Assembly: GCA_036937835.1 (NCBI GenBank)
Contig: CM072880.1
Location: 19,612,001 to 19,676,000 of the forward strand
DNA length: 64,000 bases
Direction: 5' to 3'
From: Pampus argenteus
Taxonomy: Eukaryota; Chordata; Actinopteri; Scombriformes; Stromateidae
The notes below the pieces were generated by a model that did not search any database, was not told where the DNA came from, and saw nothing but the letters and a program-made list of their open reading frames with translations. Below, in pieces: positions 10,401 to 21,220 of this stretch. Made by a program: the position numbers and the translations under genes. Every line of letters begins with the position of its first letter. Position 1 is the stretch's first letter.

Positions 10401-12559
10401 GGCTGCAGGACCTCCATAATCTGTCTAAGGTAGAGATACCACGGCACTACATACCATTGACAGCCAAGGAAGTTCAGCAGTATGAACTTCACCATTTTTC
10501 CGATGCTAGTGTTTCTGGCTATGGAGTGTGTTCTTACCTCAGGGCTGTTTCAAAGTCTGGAGATGTCTATTGCGCTCTTGTTATGGGAAAGGCAAGAGTT
10601 GCACCAACAAAGGTAACAACAATTCCAAGGCTGGAACTCTCAGCTGCTTTAGTGGCCACGAGAACAAGTGATCTGCTGAAGAGGGAAATGGAACTGGAAG
10701 GCTTAAAGGAATACTGGACTGATTCCAAGGTTGTTCTTGGTTACATTAATAATGATGAAAGGCGATTTCATGTATTTGTAGCCAACCGAATCCAGCAGAT
10801 CAAGTCAAGCACAGAGCCAAGCCAGTGGCAATATGTTGCCTCAGGAAATAACCCGGCTGACCATGCCTCTCGTGGACTCACCACAAAGGAACTTGTAGAG
10901 TCTAACTGGTTTACGGGACCTAGTTTCTTGTGGCAAAAGGACCTCCCTAAAGAAGAAGAGATTAAGGTGGGAGAGCTCAGTGAGGATGACCCAGAAATCA
11001 AAGGAGCACAGGTTCATGCTACAAAGGCAAAGGAGGAAAGGGGTCTAACGGACCGCCTCCAGAAGTTTTCAGATTGGAAGAGAGCCGTAAGGGCCATAGC
11101 TAGACTTAAGCGTTGTGCAAAGGAAGTGAAAGGTCTTAAACCAAGATCCAATGAAGCCACAACACTTGAGGAAAGAAAGGATGCTGAACAGTTCATAATC
11201 CATGTAGTTCAAGAAGAAGTGTTCAGTGAAGAAATCAAGTCTCTAATGCAAAAGAAAGAGATACAAAAGAAAAAGTCAACTGAGCTGTTCAAGTTAAATC
11301 CATTCATGGATAGTCATGATATCCTGAGGGTGGGAGGAAGATTGACACAAGCAGCACTCCATCCCCATGTCAAACACCCAGCTATCCTCCCAAAAAGACA
11401 CCATGTGTATCGACTGCTGATAAAGCACTATCATGAGAAGATTAAGCATCAGGGTCGTGGAATGACCATCAATGAAATACGCTCCAATGGGATTTGGATC
11501 TTGGGATGTAGTAGTGAAGTGTCATCACTCATCTTCAAGTGCATTAAATGCAGAAAATTCAGGAAGTGTAATCAAGAACAAAGAATGGCCGACCTTCCAC
11601 CAGAGAGGACGGAAGCTACCCCTCCATTTACCTATAGTGGTATGGACTGCTTCGGACCATTTTATGTCAAAGATGGAAGGAAAGAACTGAAGAGATATGG
11701 GCTACTATTCACATGCATGTGTTCACGAGCCATCCACATTGAGGCGTTGGATGATCTTTCCACTGATGCCTTCCTCAATGCGTTGCGCTGCTTTATTGCT
11801 ATAAGGGGCAATGTAAGTCAGCTACAAAGCGACCAAGGCACAAACTTTGTTGGGGCACGCAACGAATTCCAGGAATTAGTGAAAGGAATAGAGCAGGAAC
11901 GTGTGAAAGAACTCGGATGCAGGTTTGTCATGAATCCACCTGCTTCCAGTCACATGGGCGGTGTCTGGGAGAGACAGATACGGACTGTGAGAAGTGTCCT
12001 CACATCTATCCTAGACCAGTCTACAGGAAGGTTAGACAGCTCTTCATTAAGAACTTTCCTCTATGAAGTGATGGCTATAGTGAATAGTCGACCACTGACC
12101 ACAGAACATCTCAATGATCCATCGGGACCAGAACCCCTAACTCCTAACCATATATTGACAATGAAATCGTCAATCATTGCACCACCACCTGGTGAGTTTG
12201 TAAGAGCAGATCTCTATCTTCGGAAGAGATGGAAGAGAGTTCAGTTCTTGTCCAATGAATTCTGGACCAGGTGGAGAAAGGAGTATTTGCTGAATCTTCA
12301 ACAAAGAAGAAAATGGAACAAGGACAGAAGAAATGCTAAAGTGGGTGACATTGTCCTGTTGCAAGATGACATCACACCAAGAAATCAGTGGAAGCTGGCG
12401 AAGGTGGTTGAAGCCTTCCAAGGAGCTGACGGAAGAGTCAGAAAACTCAAACTGTTACTTAGGGACACAACACAAAACAGTAAAGGCACTCACACAACTA
12501 AGCCTGTTTACTTAGAAAGGCCCATACACAAAACAGTACTATTGCTTGAAGCTGAATAG
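7472..12559 (+). CDS. BEL/Pao Gag-Pol polyprotein (pol part intact)
   Basis: 1,695 codons. Domains in order: a Gag-like DUF1759 region (about residues 10-200; PEPEVFQGDPLKYNDW); two cysteine knuckles (about 240-310; CIFCKKKGHTLHRC and CFGCLKSGHNSKAC); an aspartic protease with LLDSQSDTTF (about 382); reverse transcriptase with GKIRVVFDCSAKF (about 702), CDVERMFHQF and the catalytic YVDD (about 828); RNase H beginning HHFSDASVSGYG (about 1005); an integrase with an HHCC zinc region (about 1309-1370) and catalytic D, D, E at MDCFGPF (1389), QSDQGTNF (1451) and GGVWERQ (1496); and a C-terminal DUF5641-like region. The listed start is only the first in-frame ATG after the gag frame change; the natural protein would begin in gag. 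No internal stop or missing catalytic residue was seen. Confidence 0.93.
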   Translation: MRTLADAITANRVPIPEPEVFQGDPLKYNDWKLSFCTLIDRKNLPTQEKLFFLRKYVGGTAKRAIGGHFLVGTETAYHAAWNILEDRFGNPFIVAKSYRDKIHAWHKIGPKDSENLREFVDFLSSVESAMPYVQGLQTLNDCVENQRITVKLPDWLSSRWNRKVTIYQDEHKMFPDFRYFVSFLNMEACIACNPITLLYAIKPTDQERLKLTEREQSKYQRNHNLSAKTFTTSTSEKTSLTCIFCKKKGHTLHRCHKIMEKPVEERVKFVKLEKLCFGCLKSGHNSKACTSRSVCNLCAKRHPTCLHQDRGKKDQEQEVRRKQERSNDDKRHKDQESESIDTPQAISNRVVQGKSSTYTSSIVPVYVSTTTDPDKEVLVYALLDSQSDTTFILKEAVETLCAKKKPVKLKVSTITSKVKVVNSQKVQGLQVRGITSDTKIKLPTTFTRDYIPANRSHIPTSTTAKSWPHLEHLSDEMSPELDCEVGLLIGYNCPQALLPRDVITGNENQPYAQKSVLGWSIVGYSSADIDDDHEDEIGVSHRIIIKEVLPATKPTSELKSKVHFVYRTQVKEIITPIDILKVFELDFTERFNEDVPISQEDIKFLAKLKEGIKQKPNGHYEMPLPFKEEKPSLPNNKVCAEHRLRYLEKRLKKDDQYHKDYVAFMEDIIARDDAEKVPETEITNQTTWYIPHHGVYHPQKPGKIRVVFDCSAKFKNTSLNEHLLTGPDLTNTLVGVLCRFRKGQLAIMCDVERMFHQFHVAPRDQDYLRFLWWEGGNMEASPSVFRMKVHLFGAASSPGCANFGLKHLAAEGVGKFSEATVRFIQRNFYVDDGLISVDSEAEAIQLVREARDLCSTGKLRLHKFITNNTKVLATIPKQERAEGANDLDMALGGHQVERALGVQWCISSDKFQFRVMVKDHPFTRRGVLSTVASIFDPLGFVAPLILKGKQILQRMCQDKVGWDEPLPDDLRPRWEAWLQDLHNLSKVEIPRHYIPLTAKEVQQYELHHFSDASVSGYGVCSYLRAVSKSGDVYCALVMGKARVAPTKVTTIPRLELSAALVATRTSDLLKREMELEGLKEYWTDSKVVLGYINNDERRFHVFVANRIQQIKSSTEPSQWQYVASGNNPADHASRGLTTKELVESNWFTGPSFLWQKDLPKEEEIKVGELSEDDPEIKGAQVHATKAKEERGLTDRLQKFSDWKRAVRAIARLKRCAKEVKGLKPRSNEATTLEERKDAEQFIIHVVQEEVFSEEIKSLMQKKEIQKKKSTELFKLNPFMDSHDILRVGGRLTQAALHPHVKHPAILPKRHHVYRLLIKHYHEKIKHQGRGMTINEIRSNGIWILGCSSEVSSLIFKCIKCRKFRKCNQEQRMADLPPERTEATPPFTYSGMDCFGPFYVKDGRKELKRYGLLFTCMCSRAIHIEALDDLSTDAFLNALRCFIAIRGNVSQLQSDQGTNFVGARNEFQELVKGIEQERVKELGCRFVMNPPASSHMGGVWERQIRTVRSVLTSILDQSTGRLDSSSLRTFLYEVMAIVNSRPLTTEHLNDPSGPEPLTPNHILTMKSSIIAPPPGEFVRADLYLRKRWKRVQFLSNEFWTRWRKEYLLNLQQRRKWNKDRRNAKVGDIVLLQDDITPRNQWKLAKVVEAFQGADGRVRKLKLLLRDTTQNSKGTHTTKPVYLERPIHKTVLLLEAE

Positions 12560-12680
12560 GTTGTTAGGCTCTTGAATCTTGTTTTTTTTGGTGTATTAGT
12601 TTATTAACATCGATATCTTCTATGGTTCTGTAAACAATGTCAGTTTGCATTATACATCACACATTGTGTGATGGTGGGAG

Positions 12681-13135
12681 TGTAATTGCAGCCGTTCGGC
12701 GAATTTATTTTGAAATGTGTGCTTTTATTTTGAAACACTAGAAAAACGGAAGATGTGCATGTTAACTTGACAAGCTTCAAAAACGATCTACCTGTAAAGA
12801 AATGTGACCTCGTTAAGATCGTTTTCTTTGTTGTTGTTATACTGTGCGTAGTTTCACTACACTACAGCAGGAGACGTTTATGTTTGAGAAATTTATGAAG
12901 ACTAAGAAGATTGCCTTTGAGGTATAACTGCCGTTGGTTGAGAAGCAGGCTAAAGTGGTCAGTATTATTTTTATATTTTCTTATCTGTATTAGCTACAGT
13001 GCTAAACATGTACGTATCTCATGTTATTTTTTATTTGTCTTTCTGCACAAGTTCTACGGTGTGAACGGAGTGAAATCTGTGAATAAACATCAGTATGAAG
13101 AACTGGAGTCTCGCATTCAATCAATGGGCGGCATA
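12681..13135 (+). repeat. 3' LTR of the BEL/Pao element
   Basis: 455 bp and nearly identical to the 5' LTR. It is preceded by the purine-rich GATGGTGGGAG, a plausible polypurine tract, and followed directly by the target duplication CATGG. Confidence 0.95.
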
Positions 13136-13140
13136 CATGG

Positions 13141-13502
13141 TGTTGTCTTTCACACTCTGGAAACACTCCCCACTACCTTGGACCCAAGCTAACGTTAATA
13201 TAGCTAAATTGTGCTAACAGAGCAGGTATTGTAATCACGTAACATTGAATCTAGTGAAAAATTGCATAAGAGCAAAATGTAACACTGAAAGTCTGAGAGC
13301 AGCAGGTGAGCCACCTGTCAATCACAGCTCAACGCCCACAACATCAAAGCTGCTATAAGTCCTCAAATCTTATTAACCAAGCAATAATTTCCAAAACCAC
13401 CAGCACACTTTTTAGAAAACATGGATTTAGAGACTTAGACAAGAAAAATTACTTTAGATATTTAGATTTTTATCCATAATATAACAATTGTAGCATCTAG
13501 CA
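13141..13502. other. No feature recognised
   Basis: Unique-looking AT-rich sequence between the BEL/Pao target duplication and the hAT remnant. Confidence 0.4.
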
Positions 13503-13960
13503 CAGGGGTGTCCAAACTATGGCCTATGGGCCAACTGCGGTCAGTGGTCCAGTTTTTATTGGCCTGCAACAAAATCTGAAAATATAATTGAATATGGCCC
13601 ACAGAAGAAGCTTGAGCTCAACTCTGTTGCACGTCACAGTTTTAACACTAGCTTGTGCTTTTGACTTTTACTCGATGGTATGCGATGAGAGTACAGATGC
13701 CACAGACATCGCACAGCTGTTCATTTTTTGCAGGGAGTAGATGAGAATTTTTGCTGTACGGAAGAGCTGCTTGATATGGTGAGCCTAAATGGCACAACGA
13801 CAGGTAGAGATATTTTTGAAGCTGTGTCAGAGGCAGTTAAAAAGATGAAAAGTACCAAGTACTTTCACATTGGCTTTAGTCTGGAGCTGTGGTAGTTGCT
13901 GCTTGATATATACTCACATGCACAGCACACACACAGGAGGACAGGTTACCCTCCTTTCCT
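13503..13960 (+). pseudogene. Decayed hAT transposase (Charlie/GTF2IRD2-like)
   Basis: The left end, CAGGGGTGTCCAAACTATGG, has the form of a hAT terminus. Further in, the plus strand reads CDESTDATDIAQLFIFC and, one frame on, TEELLDMVSLNGTTTGRDIF. These blocks match the catalytic-domain start of hAT transposases related to GTF2IRD2 and ZBED proteins. A frame change near 13735 and loss of most of the protein make it non-functional. No matching right terminus was found, so the right border is approximate. Confidence 0.7.
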
Positions 13961-14328
13961 TTTTGTTGCCTTACCTTGAGCTGCACTCTTGTGTGTAAGA
14001 ACCAGTAGCAGTGGTTAGAGCTATAATGATCTAGTTTTTATCCAATATGTGTGTCAAATCAATGGCTCCGAGTGACAACTCCCACTATTTGTCTGCCACA
14101 GCCTAATCATCTGGGATGAAAAGAATAATCCTCGAGTCTTAATAAAGTCCTGTGTTTGTTATCTCTGGCTCCTCTAGGAATGCACTGATTACACTGAATT
14201 GAATGAATACACTGAACGCAATGATTTTTAGGACATTTTAAACTTTTCTTTTTATCACTCTCTCAACATCAACAATGGAGTGACTTATAAAAATCATCAG
14301 GAAAAAAATTATCAGGAGACCATAAGTC
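13961..14328. other. No feature recognised
   Basis: AT-rich sequence before the palindrome. It may hold the unrecognised right part of the hAT remnant. Confidence 0.35.
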
Positions 14329-15071
14329 TAATTAGTTAGCAGTTGGCATTAATGTTGAAAGTTGAAAATTTAACTTTCAACATTAATGCCTGACATGCCT
14401 GGACTAGGTGTGGACCCAAATGCACAACTCAGGAAACAAAATACAAATAAAGGATGTTTATTAGACAAAAAGTATCAACCAATAATCACTCCACTAGGGA
14501 GGAAACAAACACAAAGTATGAACCAAAAATCACTCCAAAGAGGAAAACGAGCAGAGATACAAAGTAGCAAAATAAATCACCGAACAAACTCAAAATCACT
14601 CTAATGAGGGAACAGAAGCAAAATTCAAAGTTACAACAAAATTCAAGACACAAACCGTACGTGGAAACTTTACAAGGCATGAACATGAGGCTGGTTGTCT
14701 GAACATGAGACGAGACGAACTGGCACAGGACAAGGGAAACACAGACAATATATACACACACAAGGTAACAGGGCACAGGTGAAAACTATCAGGGCAAGGG
14801 AAGGTAATCACAGTGGCGGGAAACACACAAGGGCAGGAAGCAAAGTGCCTGAAACGAGAGGGAAGAGTTATTTCAAAATAAAACAGGAAGTGCATAACAA
14901 GACAACACAAGTGATGACTTAACATGAAGTGCATGACATCAGACAAGACGAGACTGGGGAACATGACCCTGACTACACATACATGTGGAATTCTAGACTA
15001 GACCCTAACTAACACAAGACAAGACTTAACATTTACGACGAGACATGACAATGCCAACTGCTAACTAATTA
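14329..15071. repeat. 78-bp palindrome split by a solo LTR
   Basis: Removing the insertion at 14391-15050 and one copy of its 5-bp duplication leaves a palindrome with two perfect 35-bp arms (14329-14363; 14372-14390 plus 15056-15071) around the 8-bp spacer GAAAATTT. The arm begins TAATTAGTTAGCAGTTGGCA. Confidence 0.9.
14391..15050 (-). mobile_element. Solo LTR, Gypsy-like
   Basis: This 660-bp insertion is flanked by the 5-bp repeat ATGCC (14386-14390 and 15051-15055). On the minus strand it starts TGTCATGTCTCG and ends CAGGCATGTCA, so it has TG...CA borders. It contains a TATATATTGTCTGTG promoter-like block, and an AATAAACATCC signal about 75 bp before its end. The GCATTTGGGTCC block near the 3' end is common in fish Gypsy LTRs. 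No internal coding region is present, so it is a solo LTR left by recombination between two LTRs. Confidence 0.85.
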
Positions 15072-15189
15072 TAATACACTACACTACTCTATGTTCAACC
15101 CCTGTATGTGGGAACATTTATCCAAACATGGGCATACTATGAGCCCCACAGCAGCCCCATCCCCAAGAATGCTCCACTTAGCATTTCCT

Positions 15190-15458
15190 GTAATGGGGCA
15201 TGTTTGTCATAGCAGGGTCTGTACTTCCAGATGTTTGAGTCTTACTGAGTTGAGACGGTAGAGTTCATATGGGGGAGAAGTTGAGAGAAAGGGGAGTTTT
15301 TCCTTGCTGTCGTCCCCAAGTGCTTGCTCATTGGAAAGTTGCTGAGTTTCTGTAGGTTAAAGAGTATGGTCTAGATCTACCGTACTCTATGTGAGATGAT
15401 CATGAGATAACTTTTGCTGTGATTTGGCGCTATATGAATAAAACTGACTTGACTTGAC
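15190..15458 (+). mobile_element. LINE/SINE-like 3' end with (GACTT)n tail
   Basis: The block GGAGTTTTTCCTTGCTGTCG, then GGCGCTATATGAATAAAACT, and a GACTTGACTTGACA tail have the layout of fish LINE 3' UTRs. The family differs from the L2 elsewhere in the window. No coding part remains and the left border is uncertain. Confidence 0.6.
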
Positions 15459-16330
15459 AGGATGTGATCTGAGGACCAGAACCTGAGGATCAATCCAGAC
15501 CTTTTCTGGGCTGTGAAAGTATCGCTTGATTAGTTCAGTAACTGTTTGGTGAGGAACCAGATGGAGAAATAGCCCACATATATACATCATGGGCTTTTCT
15601 TATTGCTTTTATACTGTATCTCTACACATCTAAATCCTTCTCTGGAAGTGCTCATGTCACATGTTGATGGTTTCAGAACTGACTCCACTACTACCCACTG
15701 CACATATTTATGGCCTTTAATTTTCTATAAAGTGGGTGAGAGCACATCATTTGTTCCATAAAGTGTGACAATAGATACATGTTATATAATTTTAATTTCC
15801 TGCAGCAGATGTGGGATATTAAAGAACTCTAAAAAGCCACAGCATCTTTACACAGGAGTTGTAAAAGCAGTTACATTTGCTCAGCATGCATTAATTACTA
15901 TCTGTGAAAAGTGACAAGGTACAACAATAAGTCACTGAGGTGTGTAAGTTGCTGTAAGTAACTTGATATTCAAGTAAGTGCAGTATGGCCCCCAGAATGC
16001 ACTGCTGGAACAGTCGTGATACATCTGCATCAATACGCCTGGTTCAACACTTTCTAGTTTTTGTCCTTTTTTGCTCTGTTTTTGTATTGCTAATTGCTAT
16101 TGATAGTGATGACTGATTATATATTACCTTTTACAGTACATTGTGAGATAATTTGAGTAGTGTATGAGAGTGTATGAAAATGTCCATTCACAGACAATGC
16201 TGGAACAGTAAATACACTCTAGTGATTAGTAATAAATGATTTTCAGACATGGTCCATGGTTTTGTTTTCAACATTCACAGTAGATTTGATATTTGGAACT
16301 TGTATTATAAAACACATATGGCATATGTGC
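15459..16330. other. No feature recognised
   Basis: AT-rich intergenic sequence with no recognisable exon or repeat. Confidence 0.4.
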
Positions 16331-16338
16331 CCCAACAT

Positions 16339-17149
16339 TAGGGTGACCATACGTCCGTATTTCCCGGGACATGTCCGTATTTCACGTCCTGTCCTGGGTG
16401 TCCCGGTTTATTTTTAGAAAATGAGGAAATGTCCCGGTTTTTGTAAAATTACTTTCATTCAGTTCCTTTCCGACACGTCTTTGCTTACATCGGACCAGTA
16501 AATCGACAGGCACTAGGACACTGCGCACGATGACGTCAGCCCTGAGCAGAGTCAGTGCAGGCAGCCTTCGTCAACCAGTTAGTAGACACTAGACAGCATG
16601 GTTGTCAGTCTCCACCACCATGCCCAAGCGCAAGTGCACGTTTACAGACGAGTTACAGAAAAAAACAGTACAGTTTGCAAAGCAGGCACGTATGTCTCGC
16701 TCTGCAATGGTGGTGCAAGGGACATGTTTAGTTACTTTCTAAGTTGTTAATATACAAGAGGATTTTTTGTTAGATATTTTATTTTAATTTTTCCAGAAGA
16801 CAATTGTTAACCTTCTTTTTCAATAGCCTACAACAGACATTGTTGCATTCATGTCTGAAATTGAGGCTGAGTTTCAGTGTTGCTGTTCAGAGTTGTTAAC
16901 TTGTGTCTGAGAGAAGTTGATTGAGACATTATTTCTTTCTTTGAAACATTCATAAATTGTAAAGCACTTTTTGACTTTTTGAATAAATGCATTTAAATAA
17001 AACCTTTCACATTGAGTAACAGAAATAATTTGTAATTGAAGTTATTTTTGTGTGTGACTTTTACTTGGGGGAAAAAAGGTCGTGTCCAAAGGGCCCCCCC
17101 CCCCGGCTAAGGTGTCCTGGTTTTCTCCTTTGAGAATATGGTCACCCTA
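16339..17149 (+). mobile_element. Non-autonomous hAT element with transposase fragment
   Basis: The 811-bp element is flanked by the 8-bp duplication CCCAACAT (16331-16338 and 17150-17157). Terminal inverted repeats are TAGGGTGACCATA on the left and TATGGTCACCCTA on the right. An 8-bp duplication and TAGGG ends define hAT. Inside, from 16621, MPKRKCTFTDELQ followed in another frame by VCKAGTYVSLCNGGARDM is the start of a BED-zinc-finger hAT transposase with a small deletion. The catalytic part is absent, so movement would need a transposase supplied elsewhere. A run of about 13 C lies near 17092. Confidence 0.92.
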
Positions 17150-17157
17150 CCCAACAT

Positions 17158-18096
17158 AGTGAATTTTGCATCTTTGTTTCTCAGGTGCAGAACAGATACT
17201 GTTTTCATCAGATGGAGCTCAAACTGTAATGGAGTCAGCCAGGCTTGCCAGCAACACTGCTGCAGTCTTTAAAAAACTTGGTGACAGGCACCAAGCAACT
17301 CAGCAACTAAAGACCTGATCAACCAGCTGGCAGCAGCTGATAGGAGAGCTGGGAACCCGCAAAGCTGCTTTAATCTGCATTGTAGACTTCCCAGAAGGAA
17401 CTGTTGAAAACAAATAAAGAACTAAATCAGAGAGCAATGCCAGTAATTTTTTTTTTTACTGTTGTTATTATTCTCCGACAGTAACCATGAGCCATTTGTG
17501 CCTCTTTACATTCTGTAAATAGGTCCAGCATAGGCTGTCATGGATTGTAGAACTTTCTTCTGAGCTGAGTCAACAGCATGAGTTGGCATATTTAACACCT
17601 CTGTGCTCCTCAGGGTGGGAAGGCTCCTCCTCCCTCTATGACTGAGGTGCCACCTCCCGTTATGGTCATGTGAATAAAACTGCCACTAAACAGTAAGTAT
17701 ATTTACACAGGCTCTCAAACAACTAAAATAATATGAAAAGCATTTCCAAAAGATGAAACGTTTTGAAGATCTTAGCTTTTGGAAAATAAAGATCAATACT
17801 ATTTATACTTCTGTGGGCTCACAATAATATGATACATTCCTCACATTAGAGAAAGTATAGACAGCAAATGTTTGAAATTCTTACTTAATCTCTTAATTCT
17901 TACTTAAGGCCAAACCACTGTCTTCAATGGGCGTTTCAGACATAAGGAGCAAGGCTGATATTAACTCACTGGTGGTGCTACTCATGCACATAGATGAGCT
18001 CCAGCTGATAGCTCTCCTATTATACCTCTCACTGTAACATTTTTGCTGTAGTCAGTTGTGTGACTGACTGCAGGCAGGTGTTGTATCCTTGCTGTA
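17158..18096. other. No feature recognised
   Basis: Intergenic sequence. A short TTGTTTCTCAG acceptor-like stretch near 17175 is followed by a frame that closes after a few codons, so no exon is called. Confidence 0.4.
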
Positions 18097-18245
18097 TACA
18101 CTCACCGGCCACTTTATTAGGTACACCTGTCCAACTGCTCGTTAACACTTAATTTCTAATCAACCAATCACATGGCGGCAACTCAGTGCATTTAGGCATG
18201 TAGACATGGTCAAGACAATCTCCTGCAGTTCAAACCGAGCATCAG
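18097..18245 (+). mobile_element. Tc1-like element, left end only
   Basis: The segment begins TACACTCACCGGCCACTTTA next to a TA and continues through TAGACATGGTCAAGACAATC and CAAACCGAGCATCAG. This is the well-known left end and 5' leader of a fish Tc1/mariner family. It stops where the L2 tract begins at 18246, and no transposase or right end follows. Confidence 0.65.
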
Positions 18246-18944
<699 letters not shown>

Positions 18945-20538
18945 GTGGCACCTGGTGGAGGTGAAGATAATTTTGGCTATTTATCTACTTTTGAGTATAA
19001 TCTATACATATTTACTGTCTGAGGACAAATCTGAAATAGTTTTGGATAGGTAATCTCTGATTGAGTTTAATTATCAGTTTGATAACATTTTCTTATAAGT
19101 AAAAGACTACAGAAGGTTCGCATTCAATGCACATGTAGTGCATTTATAAGTTTTTTTTTTAATAGTCAGTATGAATGGCAGGAACGATTTCAGTGAGGAA
19201 AACCTCTTTCACTGTTCATATAGGCATCTGACTGTTGTTTTAAGACACACTGGAAAATAGTGAACCTATCCTTTAACACCCTGGTCCAACTGGGGACCCT
19301 GCATTTTCCCTCTGGGCCTCCATATTCTAAAATAGCATCCCTGTAAAAATTTGTCTCAATAACTTATTTTACTTTAAGTGGCCTGTCTGTGGTCCGTCTC
19401 TTTTAACTCTCAATGAATTTATGGTTGTCTGACCTTTATTTTCTCTGTCCAAATAATTTCTCTTATTTTATTGTGTCTAAAATATTCGCATATGTACAGC
19501 AGGGTAAGCATATAACTGCTATCAAACATTGATTACATTTTGCCATGTCACGTCAACAGAAAGTCAGTTCAGGTATGGAAATGGAAGCAGTATCAGCAAA
19601 ATCTACAGCAGGGAAGAGCAGAAATATAAGGGGGGGTGACAATGCTTCAGTCCAAAGAGACAGGTTCCACCAATCATACTATACCGTATATATTGTCTCT
19701 AATGTTAAATGATTAGAACATTGTTCAGTGACACCTCTCATCTTTACTTACTGTACACATTCATTCCTCTTTTCTTTTTTCCAGATTACTTGTTTAAGAA
19801 GAAGTAATTAAGTAATTCCAATCTTACACTAAATCAGAAATTCATGTTTAGAGCAGGATGTCCATGAGTCATGGTCACATTAACAGTAAAAGAGCCTGAG
19901 ACAACACGTAGCATCATAACATCATAACAGGATATGGTTCATTAGACATCAAGTGTTGATCTTACAGTGGAAATCTGACTTCAGAACACACTTTTATGTG
20001 TTCTGTCCTTTAAAGGCTGCAGCCTGCTGGTTGTTTTGTGAACTACATGTCCCAGACAGAGTAGTATGATTACTATTTGTACAAACAAGTATTAATGTTG
20101 TTACTATTGAAATATGTTTTGATGTCTCGTTCTCATTCATGATTTCTCAGAGTTTATTAACTCCATCTTCTCCATTTAGTGGTGGAATGAATACAAGGAT
20201 ACACATTCATCCTGTAAGTGATCATCATCACAGAAAGAATTGTCTATCACATCTGTTAGATTATGCTGTGCACTATAAAACATGTAGTTAATATGTGTGA
20301 GATTATGAAGGTGGAAAACACAAGTCAAACATCCCCAGCTGTTTTTCAAAGTAGTATTCGTATTATAATGCTAGAGTTTGTCCTGTTTTTAAGAAAGGAA
20401 CAGTCAGTTGTTTGTTTTGGTACAAGTCAGGAAAACGTTCAGGTCTCTAAGCTACATATTTGTCAGACTTTGTCACGCACAGTCTGTTGGCTCTGGCTGT
20501 GTTTCCCTGTCTGCTGCTGATATCTAAAGCAGGCTGAG

Positions 20539-20545
20539 GCACACG

Positions 20546-20583
<38 letters not shown>

Positions 20584-20589
20584 TGTGTG
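20539..20589. repeat. (CA)n microsatellite ending in GTGTGTGTG
   Basis: Alternating purine-pyrimidine run that turns into its own complement at CACACACGTGTGTGTG, giving a small palindrome. Confidence 0.95.
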
Positions 20590-20836
20590 ACAGGAATTAT
20601 GTGATTGTGAATGTTTTTGTAGGAACACTGCAGAGAACAGAAAGGTCAAGTGGAGACCAAAGCCAGACAGAGAGCAACAAGACCTCAAGTTTTAATCTTT
20701 CCATCAGTTTACACACAAACAAATGCTCTGAGAGTTGTTGCTTTTGTTGATGCTTTCATAAGCTGAATGTAGCCAGGTGTAAAAGAAAAAGCCCACATAA
20801 TTAACTGAACGCACTAAAGAAAAGAGACTTTTTTTT

Positions 20837-21220
20837 TTGTATTATGTATCTGTTCACGTCGACAAATTGTTGTTTGTCCTATTGCAATTAAATGCACCAC
20901 GCAGTTTGCATGCTAGTTTCAACAGCCAAACAGACGTTATGCAGGCCACGTTCAGCCTGTCGGCGCGAGAAACAGCATCATTCTTCCAGTCCGTTCCCGA
21001 TCGCAGCCAGGGACGCGAAGGCAGCTGTGTGCTAGGAGGAAGAGCAAAACAGCATAAAAACTGGAGTTTACCTGTGAAAAGGAAAAAAAGAGTTGTAGCA
21101 CGATTACTGGAGGTCCGGAGCCGTGTGACGGATGAAGGAGGAAAAGTTACGTCGGCTAACATCTTACCATTCATCTGGAAAGTTGCTATGGATGTCAGAC
21201 ACCGGTGTGCTCCATTTTGA
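20837..21220 (+). other. CpG-richer segment with an unrecognised 127-codon frame
   Basis: The stretch holds more CpG than its surroundings (CGGCGCGAG, CCCGATCGCAG, GGACGCGAAG, GACGGATG, ACGTCGGC). Frames are open on both strands here (20837-21220 plus, 20854-21174 minus), as expected from base composition. The plus frame gives no recognisable domain. It could be a promoter-like or first-exon region of an unannotated transcript, or an old repeat. Confidence 0.2.

Larger units (their letters stand above)
4214..13135 (+). mobile_element. BEL/Pao LTR retrotransposon, young insertion
   Basis: The element has two LTRs of equal length (4214-4668 and 12681-13135) flanked by the 5-bp direct repeat CATGG (4209-4213 and 13136-13140), with gag and pol between them. 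The LTRs start TGTAATTG and end GGCGGCATA, so they finish in TA rather than the usual CA; the exact fit of the target duplication supports that end. The domain order gag, zinc knuckles, protease, RT, RNase H, integrase is that of BEL/Pao elements. Pol is one open frame of 1,695 codons, while gag is damaged. With two mismatches in 455 bp between LTRs, insertion was recent. The element is probably not autonomous now because of the gag damage. Confidence 0.95.

Noticed and set aside
14596..14964. 122-codon minus-strand frame
   Set aside because: It lies wholly inside a solo LTR, has no domain, and reflects the pyrimidine-rich LTR sequence.
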